Part shown: one piece after another, positions 16,279-22,698 of the stretch
How the letters are laid out: the number at the start of each line of letters is the position of its first letter
Numbering within the stretch: the first letter of the stretch is position 1
Source of the DNA: an uncultured Dialister sp.
GTDB lineage: Bacteria > Bacillota > Negativicutes > Veillonellales > Dialisteraceae
Reading direction: 5' to 3'
DNA length: 37,166 bases
Assembly: GCA_900545365.1 (NCBI GenBank)
Contig: UQYL01000014.1
Coordinates: forward strand, 1-37,166
Notes under the pieces: generated by a model
Told to the model about the DNA's origin: nothing
Seen by the model: the letters and a program-made list of their open reading frames with translations, nothing else
The model's database searches: none
Translations under genes and position numbers: made by a program

Positions 16279-16929
16279 ATGGACATTCTGGGCGGCGCAT
16301 GGGTGTTCGCACAGATTATTCTGCTTGACCTGGCGCTGGGCGGAGATAATTCGATCGTCATCGGCATGGCGGCGAAGGGCCTGCCGGCGAAGCAGCAGAA
16401 ACAGGTCATCTTTTTCGGCACGGCCGGAGCAATTCTCGCCCGGTTCATCCTGGCGGCGCTTCTCGTGTGGCTGCTGGCGATCCCCTATCTCAAGACGATC
16501 GGCGGGATCATCCTGGTGTATATCGGGATGAAGCTCATCGGCCATCAGGGAAAAGAAGAAATGGCCGTGGAAGCGAAAGGAACGCTCTGGGGCGCGGTGC
16601 AGACGGTGGTCGTGGCGGACGTCATCATGAGCCTTGACAATGTGCTGGCCATCGTGGCGGCGACAGACGGAAATCTTCTCCTCCTTGTCATCGGCATGCT
16701 CATCTCCGTGCCGATCATCATCGTGGGAAGCGCCGTCGTCGTGAAGGTCATGGAGCGGTTCCCGTGGATCATTTTCGCGGGGAGCCTGGTCATCGGCTGG
16801 GCGGCGGGCGGCATGATCGCCACCGATGAATACCTGGCGGTGCCCGACTCGTACGCACTGGCCCTCAAGATCGGCATGACCGTGCTGACGGCAGCCGGCG
16901 GCTGGGCTTGGCAGAAGCTGAGAAAATAA
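16279..16929 (+). CDS. TerC family integral membrane protein (copy 3 of 3)
   Basis: About 216 residues from the ATG at 16279 (MDILGGAWVFAQIILLDLALGG), which aligns with the paralogs. A TTG at 16255 in the same frame has no ribosome site. Conserved motifs are LGGDNSIVIGMAAKGLPAKQQKQ and MSLDNVLAIVAATDG. It lies 65 nt after copy 2, probably in one transcript, and ends with a strong terminator. Roles proposed for the family include Mn2+ or Ca2+ efflux and metallation of secreted proteins. Which ion each copy handles is unknown. Confidence 0.9.
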   Translation: MDILGGAWVFAQIILLDLALGGDNSIVIGMAAKGLPAKQQKQVIFFGTAGAILARFILAALLVWLLAIPYLKTIGGIILVYIGMKLIGHQGKEEMAVEAKGTLWGAVQTVVVADVIMSLDNVLAIVAATDGNLLLLVIGMLISVPIIIVGSAVVVKVMERFPWIIFAGSLVIGWAAGGMIATDEYLAVPDSYALALKIGMTVLTAAGGWAWQKLRK

Positions 16930-16933
16930 AAGG

Positions 16934-16961
16934 AAAGAGCGGAAGCACCGCTCTTTTTTTT
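16934..16961 (+). terminator. Terminator after the terC cluster
   Basis: AGAGCGG-AAGCA-CCGCTCT stem-loop followed by eight T. Confidence 0.92.
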
Positions 16962-16984
16962 GCGCCTGTCCGGGGCGCGCCGTA

Positions 16985-16993
16985 TGATACAAT
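16985..16993 (+). promoter_or_regulatory. Extended -10 promoter of the PAP2-WYL-ytfIJ run
   Basis: TGATACAAT: TACAAT (16988-16993) with TGn extension. A weak CTGTCC lies 17 nt upstream. Confidence 0.6.
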
Positions 16994-17036
16994 AGAAGGA
17001 AATATCAGAAGAGAGAAATTTTTCCGGAGGCATATG

Positions 17037-17249
17037 ATGATGAATCTGCTCCTCGCCATCGCGGCGGGCTATACGGTGTACAAGATCGGCTGGGTAGACG
17101 GATTTACGGCGACAAATATTTTCCTGCTGCTCTGCTTCGGCATCCTCTGCGCGGCGTCGCTCATCCGCCGCTCCTCTTACGGTAAGATCATCCGGGAGAA
17201 ACGGGAAGAAGCGGAACGGGCGGCGGAGGAAAAGAAGAAGGGCCGCTGA
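17037..17249 (+). CDS. Small two-helix membrane protein, unknown function
   Basis: About 70 residues. Three consecutive ATGs (17034, 17037, 17040) follow a CCGGAGG site; the second has the best spacing (6 nt). The sequence has one hydrophobic segment at the start (MNLLLAIAAGYTVYKIG), a second at about residues 25-42 (ATNIFLLLCFGILCAASLI), then a charged Lys/Glu/Arg-rich cytoplasmic tail. I do not recognise a family. It is the first gene of a run with the PAP2 phosphatase 10 nt later, so a membrane role together with that enzyme is possible. Confidence 0.7.
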   Translation: MMNLLLAIAAGYTVYKIGWVDGFTATNIFLLLCFGILCAASLIRRSSYGKIIREKREEAERAAEEKKKGR

Positions 17250-17259
17250 CGGAGGCGCT

Positions 17260-17856
17260 ATGGAACTGGAAATCGTGAGAAAGATCAATGGTCTCGCGGG
17301 GAAGCATCCCGGCGCGGACCGCTTCATGAAGCTGACGGCCCGGTACGGCCATCTGGCCTTTGTCCTCTACGGGCTGTGGCTCTGGTTCGGCGGAAGCGAA
17401 AGAGACCGCGCGTCGCGGCGGCAGGCGGCGGCGACCGCCTTTTTCGGCGTGTGCGCGTGCTCGCTCCTTTCTTTCTGCATCGGGAAGGTCTGGGCGCGGC
17501 CCCGGCCTTTCGCGCGGGACGGGAGGATACGGAATTTCACCGGTCATAAGGCGAACGCCGCCTTCCCGAGCAATCACACCATGAACAGCGCCGTCGTGGC
17601 GGCGGTCATGATGCGGGCGAAGATGCCCGGCCGGTACCTGCTGGCGGGACTCTCGGCGCTTCTCGGCGCGTCGCGGGTCTTCGCGGGCATCCACTATCCC
17701 ACCGACCTTCTGGGCGGCGCGGCGATCGCGCTTCTGACGGAGCGGACGATCCTCCGGGCAGCCTCCGTGAAGCGGTGCGCGGCTTTTCTGGCGGCGGCGT
17801 GGGGCGCGGCGGAGCGCGTCCTGCGGCTGGCGGGCAGGCTCCGTTCCCTGCGGTGA
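17260..17856 (+). CDS. PAP2 superfamily phosphatase (undecaprenyl-diphosphatase-like)
   Basis: 198-residue integral membrane phosphatase. All three PAP2 signature motifs are present: KVWARPRPF (K-X6-RP), PSNHT (the PSGH motif with Asn for Gly) and SRVFAGIHYPTDLLGG (SR-X5-H-X3-D). Size and motifs resemble BcrC-type undecaprenyl pyrophosphate phosphatases, which recycle the carrier lipid of peptidoglycan synthesis on the outer face of the inner membrane; lipid phosphate phosphatase is the alternative. A GGAGG site precedes the ATG by 4 nt. It is followed directly by a WYL regulator. Confidence 0.88.
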   Translation: MELEIVRKINGLAGKHPGADRFMKLTARYGHLAFVLYGLWLWFGGSERDRASRRQAAATAFFGVCACSLLSFCIGKVWARPRPFARDGRIRNFTGHKANAAFPSNHTMNSAVVAAVMMRAKMPGRYLLAGLSALLGASRVFAGIHYPTDLLGGAAIALLTERTILRAASVKRCAAFLAAAWGAAERVLRLAGRLRSLR

Positions 17857-17861
17857 CCGTT

Positions 17862-18902
17862 ATGAAGAAAGAAACGGGAAAGAAGCTCCTCATCATTTAT
17901 ATCCTCCAGATCCTGCGCCGCGAATCGGACAGCGCTCACCCTCTCTCGCAGCAGCGGATCCTGGAGCTGCTGGAAGAACGGTACGGCATGACGGTGGACA
18001 GGAAATCGGTGCGCCGGAATCTTCTCTGCCTGCGGGAAGCGGGGTTCCCCGTGAAAGAGAGCGGGGAAGTGCGCCGGACAATCCGCGGGAAAGATGCTTC
18101 CGTCACCCTCGGCTGGTATTGGGCGCATGCCCTTTCCGCAGCCGATGCGGAGCAGCTCCGGGCGCTTCTCGCTTTCTCGCCCCTTCCGGCGCAGCGGGCG
18201 CGGCAGCTCGCGGATACGGTGTGTTCCTTTACCAGCCGCCATGCCGCCGGGATGGATGTGCGGAATCTGCCCCGGCCGGATGTGCAGGAAGGGGAAGAGC
18301 GGCAGCGGGAGACGGTCCGTCTGCTGGCGGCCGCCGTGAGCGGAAAGAGAAAAGTGAGCTTCTACTGCGGCCATTATGAAGCGGACGGGAAGTACCACCG
18401 GGACAGGGATCCGCAGGGGGAAGAAAAAAAGCGCAAAGTCAATCCCTACGCGGTCATTGCCGCAGGGCACCGGTACTTTCTTCTCGGCAATGACGACGGC
18501 GGGGAAGCGGTCTCTATCTGGCCGGCGGAGCGCATGAGCGAAGCGGAAATATTGGAAGAACCGGCCCGGCCGGAGCGTTCTCTGGCGGCGCTAGAAAGCG
18601 GCGTCACGCCGGGAGAATGGATCGACGTGACAGAAGGCGTTTTCTGCGGGCCTCCGGAGATATGCACCCTTGACGCCGCGCCGGAAGCGCTGACGGAGCT
18701 CATGGAGACATTCGGAAAGCGGGCGCGCGTCCTTTCCGCGACGATGAGCGCCGTGCAGATGGAAGTGACGGCGAGTCTGCCCGCGGTGGAAGCGTGGGCG
18801 CTCCGCCAGGGAGGCCGGGTGAAAGTGACCGGACCGCCGCGGCTCGTCCGGGCAATGAAAGAAAAGGCCGCGGCCCTTGCCGCCGTCTATGGAGGCAGCT
18901 GA
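17862..18902 (+). CDS. WYL domain transcriptional regulator
   Basis: About 346 residues from the ATG at 17862 (MKKETGKKLLIIYILQIL). An N-terminal winged helix-turn-helix (about residues 1-70) contains LSQQRILELLEERYGMTVDRKSVRRNLLCL. A WYL domain follows from about residue 155 (KRKVSFYCGHYE, then NPYAVIAAGHRYFLLGND), with a C-terminal extension. WYL proteins sense nucleic-acid or small-molecule ligands and often regulate stress or defence genes, but the target here cannot be read. A GTG at 17853 overlapping the PAP2 stop is an alternative start in the same frame. The next gene starts on the stop codon (TGATG). Confidence 0.9.
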   Translation: MKKETGKKLLIIYILQILRRESDSAHPLSQQRILELLEERYGMTVDRKSVRRNLLCLREAGFPVKESGEVRRTIRGKDASVTLGWYWAHALSAADAEQLRALLAFSPLPAQRARQLADTVCSFTSRHAAGMDVRNLPRPDVQEGEERQRETVRLLAAAVSGKRKVSFYCGHYEADGKYHRDRDPQGEEKKRKVNPYAVIAAGHRYFLLGNDDGGEAVSIWPAERMSEAEILEEPARPERSLAALESGVTPGEWIDVTEGVFCGPPEICTLDAAPEALTELMETFGKRARVLSATMSAVQMEVTASLPAVEAWALRQGGRVKVTGPPRLVRAMKEKAAALAAVYGGS

Positions 18903-19558
18903 TGGGATGGCTGATCGCGGGAGCGTGCCTGCTCCTTCTGGCAGCAGTCCTCCTCACGCCGGTGCGGTACCGGTGCGAAGCGGGGCGTGACGGCGGATAC
19001 GCGGAGATCCGTCTTTTCGGTGGCCTGTACAGAAAGCGGAAGACCTTCGGGACGGAAGAGGCCCTGCCGGAGGAGGCCGGGGATGCGGCGGAAAAAATGA
19101 AAAAAGAAGCGCCCCTCATTCTGGATGAAGAAGGCCGCCTTCCCTCGGAAACGGCGGAAGAAACGAAGGAGAATAAAAAAGACCGGGAGGAAGAAGAAGG
19201 CTCCGCTCAGCCGGGCGCACTGGACGTTCTTTCTTTCGCGTGGGATAATGGGACAATAAGGCTCCTTCTCCGCGCGGCGGGAAAACTGTACCGCCACAGC
19301 CGTCCGAAGACATTCCTCGTCTGCGGCCGGGCGGGACTGGGCGACCCCATGAAAACGGGGGTCGCGGCGGGCCTCTGCTATGCGGCGGCTCCGGGATGCT
19401 GCCGCGTCGAATGGGTCTATACAGAAAGATGCTTTGATCTCTCCGCGAAGGCGGAAGGATCGGTGATCCCGCTCTATATTTTGTATATTCTGATCCGCGT
19501 GCTGGCGTCTGAGCCCGTGCGCAGGACGATGGCGTACCGGAATGGACGCGGGCAGTAA
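18902..19558 (+). CDS. DUF2953 domain-containing protein (YtfI-like)
   Basis: 218 residues, one N-terminal membrane helix (WLIAGACLLLLAAVLLTPVRYRC), an acidic Lys/Glu-rich middle (about residues 45-100, probably disordered), then the DUF2953 region with the hallmark segment FLVCGRAGLGDPMKTGVAAGLCYA. The start overlaps the WYL gene stop by one base and has a GGAGG site 6 nt upstream. In Bacillus ytfI sits next to ytfJ, and the next gene here is a ytfJ homolog, which supports the call. Its biochemical function is not established. Confidence 0.87.
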   Translation: MGWLIAGACLLLLAAVLLTPVRYRCEAGRDGGYAEIRLFGGLYRKRKTFGTEEALPEEAGDAAEKMKKEAPLILDEEGRLPSETAEETKENKKDREEEEGSAQPGALDVLSFAWDNGTIRLLLRAAGKLYRHSRPKTFLVCGRAGLGDPMKTGVAAGLCYAAAPGCCRVEWVYTERCFDLSAKAEGSVIPLYILYILIRVLASEPVRRTMAYRNGRGQ

Positions 19559-19572
19559 CGGGAGGCAGTCAG

Positions 19573-19980
19573 ATGGACGGCGCAGAAAGGAAAAAATTAT
19601 TTGAAGAATTCAAGGAAATGATCACCACGGAATCCGTCGTGGGCGAACCGATCTACCTGGGCGACGCCACGATCGTCCCTTTCGTGGACGTGAGCTTTGG
19701 CTTCGGCAGCGGCCAGACCGGCGCGGAAGGAAAGTCCGTCGGGGAAGCGGGCGGCGGAAAAATGACGCCTACCGCCGTGCTCATCCTGAAAGGCGAGCGG
19801 GTGGAGCTCTTTTCCATCAAGAATGCCGCCGCTGCGACCACCGTGGACCGCGTGCTGAATATGGTGCCGGAAGTGGTCTCCCATTTCCGCAGGAAGAAAG
19901 AAGAAAAGCCGGCGGAAAGCGCGGCAGAGCCTGCGGAAGGCGCGGCAGAGACCGCGGAGAAAACGGAGGAAAGCCGGTAA
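19573..19980 (+). CDS. ytfJ: YtfJ/GerW family protein
   Basis: 135 residues. The core of about 110 residues matches the YtfJ (GerW) family: VGEPIYLGDATIVPFVDVSFGFGSG, a Gly-rich GGGKMTPTAVLILKGERVELFSI and a final helix VDRVLNMVPEVVSHF. An Ala/Glu-rich tail follows. In Bacillus GerW is a spore protein needed for germination; homologs also occur in non-sporulating Firmicutes. It follows the YtfI-like gene by 14 nt and ends 7 nt before a perfect promoter for ompH. No sporulation gene is visible in the window. Confidence 0.9.
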   Translation: MDGAERKKLFEEFKEMITTESVVGEPIYLGDATIVPFVDVSFGFGSGQTGAEGKSVGEAGGGKMTPTAVLILKGERVELFSIKNAAAATTVDRVLNMVPEVVSHFRRKKEEKPAESAAEPAEGAAETAEKTEESR

Positions 19981-19987
19981 TTGCCGA

Positions 19988-20016
19988 TTGACAGCCGGGG
20001 ACGGGCTTATTATAAT
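19988..20016 (+). promoter_or_regulatory. Perfect-consensus sigma-70 promoter of ompH
   Basis: TTGACA (19988-19993), exactly 17 nt, TATAAT (20011-20016). This is the best promoter in the window and predicts strong constitutive expression. Confidence 0.9.
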
Positions 20017-20069
20017 TAATAATACATAACGAGCCTATGGCTCCGTATCCGCACAAGGAGGAAAAACCA

Positions 20070-20489
20070 ATGAAAATGAAACAGATCATGGCAGCCGCAG
20101 CCGCTGCCGGTATGCTTACATTCGGCGCCGCATTCGGCGCATCCGCGGCCGGGATCGGCTATGTCAATACGAACGCTCTCATGCAGGCGCATCCGAAAAT
20201 GGAAAAGGCCCGCCTCGAAATGAGAACGGCCGCGCAGAAAGCGGAACAGGATTTTGAAAGCAAATCCGCCGGCAAGTCCGATCAGGAAAAACAGCAGATC
20301 GCCGCTGAACTGCAGAAAGGCCTGAGCGAAAAGAACGCGTCCCTCATGGGCCCGATCGTAAAGGATATCCAGAAAGCGATCCAGCAGATCCGCCAGGCAA
20401 AAGGCCTTGACATCGTCGTAGATCAGGCTGTCGTCATCGACGGCGGCGTAGACATCACCGCAGAAGTGGGACAGCAGCTCGTTAAATAA
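20070..20489 (+). CDS. ompH: OmpH/Skp family periplasmic chaperone
   Basis: About 139 residues, start MKMKQIMAAAAAAGMLTFGAAFGASAAGIGYVN, with a clear cleavable signal peptide (cut after ASA). The mature protein opens with the family's GIGYVNTNALMQAHPKMEKA, continues as a charged coiled coil (about residues 50-110) and closes with GLDIVVDQAVVIDGGVDITAEV. Skp/OmpH chaperones escort outer-membrane proteins across the periplasm, so the gene is direct evidence for an outer membrane in an otherwise Firmicutes-like genome. AAGGAGG gives a strong ribosome site. It is monocistronic, with its own terminator. Confidence 0.93.
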   Translation: MKMKQIMAAAAAAGMLTFGAAFGASAAGIGYVNTNALMQAHPKMEKARLEMRTAAQKAEQDFESKSAGKSDQEKQQIAAELQKGLSEKNASLMGPIVKDIQKAIQQIRQAKGLDIVVDQAVVIDGGVDITAEVGQQLVK

Positions 20490-20505
20490 ATAATGGTGCT
20501 CACAG

Positions 20506-20533
20506 ACCGCAGTCTTTCGGGGCTGCGGTTTTT
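20506..20533 (+). terminator. Terminator of ompH
   Basis: ACCGCAG pairs with CTGCGGT over a 10-nt loop, followed by TTTTT. Confidence 0.88.
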
Positions 20534-20574
20534 GCGTGCCTTCTTCAGGACTCGCCGGGCCGGGGCGGACACGG

Positions 20575-20580
20575 TATAAT
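20575..20580 (+). promoter_or_regulatory. Candidate -10 of the cupin-lar operon
   Basis: Perfect TATAAT 40 nt before the cupin gene. No -35 or TGn extension is recognisable, so an activator may be needed. Confidence 0.45.
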
Positions 20581-20619
20581 AGGAAAATAAGAAATTTTTA
20601 TATGGATCCGGGAGGATGT

Positions 20620-21066
20620 ATGTTCAGAAAATTTGATAAAACGACGTACCGCTGGGACGGCGTGGAGCCGAAGATCTACAAGGCGGACAGCGCGGTCTTC
20701 CGGGACGTCACGAAACAGGTGCTCTTTGAGCGGGAGGGGGATCTGCCGGTGCAGTTCCGCTATTTTCAGGTGGAGCCCGGCGGCTGGTCGTCGCTCGAGC
20801 GCCATGAGCACATGCACATGGTAGTGATCTTCCGCGGCCGCGGCCATGCGCTCCTCGGCGGCGCGGTGCGCCCTGTGGAGGAAGGCGACCTCATGACGAT
20901 CCCGCCGTGGAGCTGGCATCAGTTCAGAGCGGACGCAGGCGGGGCGCTGGGATTTTTCTGCCTCGTCAACGCGGACCGGGACAAGCCGTCCTATCCGACG
21001 GAAAAGGACCTGGAAGAGCTCCGCCGGGATCCTGCGGCGGCGGCGTTCCTCGACGGGAAGGCTTGA
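20620..21066 (+). CDS. Cupin domain-containing protein
   Basis: 148-residue single-domain cupin. Metal-ligand candidates are His62, His64 and His66 in LERHEHMHMVV and His100 in PPWSWHQF. The motif order fits a metal-binding beta-barrel (FRYFQVEPGG, RHEHMH, PVEEGDLMTIPP). The start at 20620 follows GGGAGG; a closer ATG at 20616 is out of frame. It lies 50 nt upstream of larE with no terminator between, so it is probably the first gene of the lar operon. A role in nickel handling or in the racemase pathway is inference from position only. Confidence 0.85.
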   Translation: MFRKFDKTTYRWDGVEPKIYKADSAVFRDVTKQVLFEREGDLPVQFRYFQVEPGGWSSLERHEHMHMVVIFRGRGHALLGGAVRPVEEGDLMTIPPWSWHQFRADAGGALGFFCLVNADRDKPSYPTEKDLEELRRDPAAAAFLDGKA

Positions 21067-21116
21067 CTTGAAGCGCGCTTGAATGGATATAACGGAAACG
21101 GAAAGGAGGGGGCGCT

Positions 21117-21923
21117 GTGGATGAGCTCCTGAAAAAAGAAGAGAAACTGGAAGAGATTCTCCGCGGACTGGGCAGCGGGGCGCTCGCTTTTTCCGGCGGC
21201 GTGGATTCGGCGTATCTTCTCCATGAGGCGAGGAAGGTGCTGGGAAGCAGGGCGGCGGCGGTCACCATCAGGCTTGCGTCCGTGCCGGAGAGAGAGCTTG
21301 ACGGCGCGGCGGCGTTCTGCCGGGAGCGGGGCATTCCGCAGACGGTGATCGCCCTCGACCAGTTTCGCGTGCCGGGCTTTGCGGAGAATCCGCCGGACCG
21401 CTGCTATCTGTGCAAGCGCCGTCTTTTTCTCGCGCTGAAAGCCTATGCGGAAAAGGAAGGCCTCGCGGCGGTCATGGACGGCACGAATCTGGACGATGCC
21501 GGCTCGTACCGGCCGGGCCTGCGGGCGATTGAGGAGCTCGGCGTGCGGAGCCCTCTCCGGGAGGCGGGCATGACGAAGGCCGATATCCGGGCGCTGGCGA
21601 AGCGGGCAGGGCTCTCTGTGTGGAGCAAACCCGCTTTTGCGTGTCTGGCGACGCGTTTCCCTTACGGCGAACGCATCACGGAGGAAAAGCTCCGCATGGC
21701 GGAAGCGGCGGAAGATTTCCTCTGGAAAGAGGGGTTCATCCAGTCGCGGGTGCGCATGCACGGGGATCTGGCGCGGATCGAAGTGCCGGAGGACGATCTG
21801 CCCCGTCTCTTCGCGATGCGGAAAAAAACGGCGGAAGCGCTCCGGCGCATCGGATTTACCTATGTGGCCATGGATCTCATGGGATACCGCATGGGAAGCA
21901 TGGATGAGGCGCGGGCCCGGTAA
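21117..21923 (+). CDS. larE: ATP-dependent sacrificial sulfur transferase LarE
   Basis: Second enzyme of nickel-pincer nucleotide (NPN) cofactor synthesis: adenylates the biscarboxylate intermediate and donates sulfur. 268 residues. The PP-loop SGGVDS is at residues 26-31. Cys176 in KPAFACLATR falls at the same number as the sacrificial cysteine described for Lactobacillus plantarum LarE, so the single-turnover type is predicted. A further pair, Cys96/Cys99 (CYLC), is also present. The start is GTG, 7 nt after AAAGGAGG; a nearby ATG is out of frame. larB follows after 10 nt. Confidence 0.95.
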   Translation: MDELLKKEEKLEEILRGLGSGALAFSGGVDSAYLLHEARKVLGSRAAAVTIRLASVPERELDGAAAFCRERGIPQTVIALDQFRVPGFAENPPDRCYLCKRRLFLALKAYAEKEGLAAVMDGTNLDDAGSYRPGLRAIEELGVRSPLREAGMTKADIRALAKRAGLSVWSKPAFACLATRFPYGERITEEKLRMAEAAEDFLWKEGFIQSRVRMHGDLARIEVPEDDLPRLFAMRKKTAEALRRIGFTYVAMDLMGYRMGSMDEARAR

Positions 21924-21933
21924 GGGAGGCATT

Positions 21934-22698
21934 ATGGAAATCAGGGACATATTGGAAGGGATCCGTCAGGGCACGCTCTCCGTGGAGGAGGGCGAGGCGT
22001 GGTTTCTGGAGAAAAAAGAAGAGAAGACGTACCGGGAGATGGGCTACGCGAAGCTCGATACGGGCCGAAAGGCGCGGTCCGGCTTCGCGGAGGTCGTTTT
22101 CTGCGGCGGAAAGCCCGATGCCTACCTGGCGGCTATCTATAAAAAACTGTACGAAACGGACGGCGAGGTCTTCGGCACGCGGGCGACGGAGCATCAGTAC
22201 GAGCTGGTGCGGGAAGTCCTTCCCGATGTGACATACGATCCGATCTCCCGCATTCTTAAAATCGAAAAGAAGGACAAAGAACGCATCGGCCGCGTGGCGG
22301 TGTGCACGGCGGGCACGTCGGACATTCCCGTGGCGGAGGAAGCGGCGCAGACGGCGGAATTTTTCGGCACCCGTGTGGACCGCGTCTACGATGTGGGCGT
22401 GGCGGGCCTGCACCGTCTGCTCTCGAAAGAAGGAATCATCACGGCGGCGAACTGTGTCATCGCGGTGGCCGGCATGGAAGGGGCGCTGGCCAGCGTCATC
22501 GGCGGGCTGGTGCGGAATCCGGTCATCGCCGTGCCGACGTCCGTGGGGTACGGAGCGAGTTTCCACGGCCTCTCGGCGCTGCTCACTATGCTGAATTCCT
22601 GCGCCAACGGCATCACGACGGTCAATATCGACAACGGATTCGGCGCGGGCTATGTGGCGACGCAGATCAACCGGCTCGCGGAAAGGGGACATATCTGA
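21934..22698 (+). CDS. larB: Nickel-pincer cofactor biosynthesis protein LarB
   Basis: Carboxylates and hydrolyses nicotinic acid adenine dinucleotide to the biscarboxylate intermediate in NPN synthesis. About 254 residues. The C-terminal two thirds are the PurE-like carboxylase fold: VCTAGTSDIPVAEEA, DVGVAGLHRLL, VAGMEGALASVIGGLV and VPTSVGYGASFHGLSALLTMLNSC. The ATG at 21934 follows GGGAGG; its stop overlaps the larC start by one base (TGATG). Order larE-larB-larC, with larA absent from the window. Confidence 0.95.
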   Translation: MEIRDILEGIRQGTLSVEEGEAWFLEKKEEKTYREMGYAKLDTGRKARSGFAEVVFCGGKPDAYLAAIYKKLYETDGEVFGTRATEHQYELVREVLPDVTYDPISRILKIEKKDKERIGRVAVCTAGTSDIPVAEEAAQTAEFFGTRVDRVYDVGVAGLHRLLSKEGIITAANCVIAVAGMEGALASVIGGLVRNPVIAVPTSVGYGASFHGLSALLTMLNSCANGITTVNIDNGFGAGYVATQINRLAERGHI

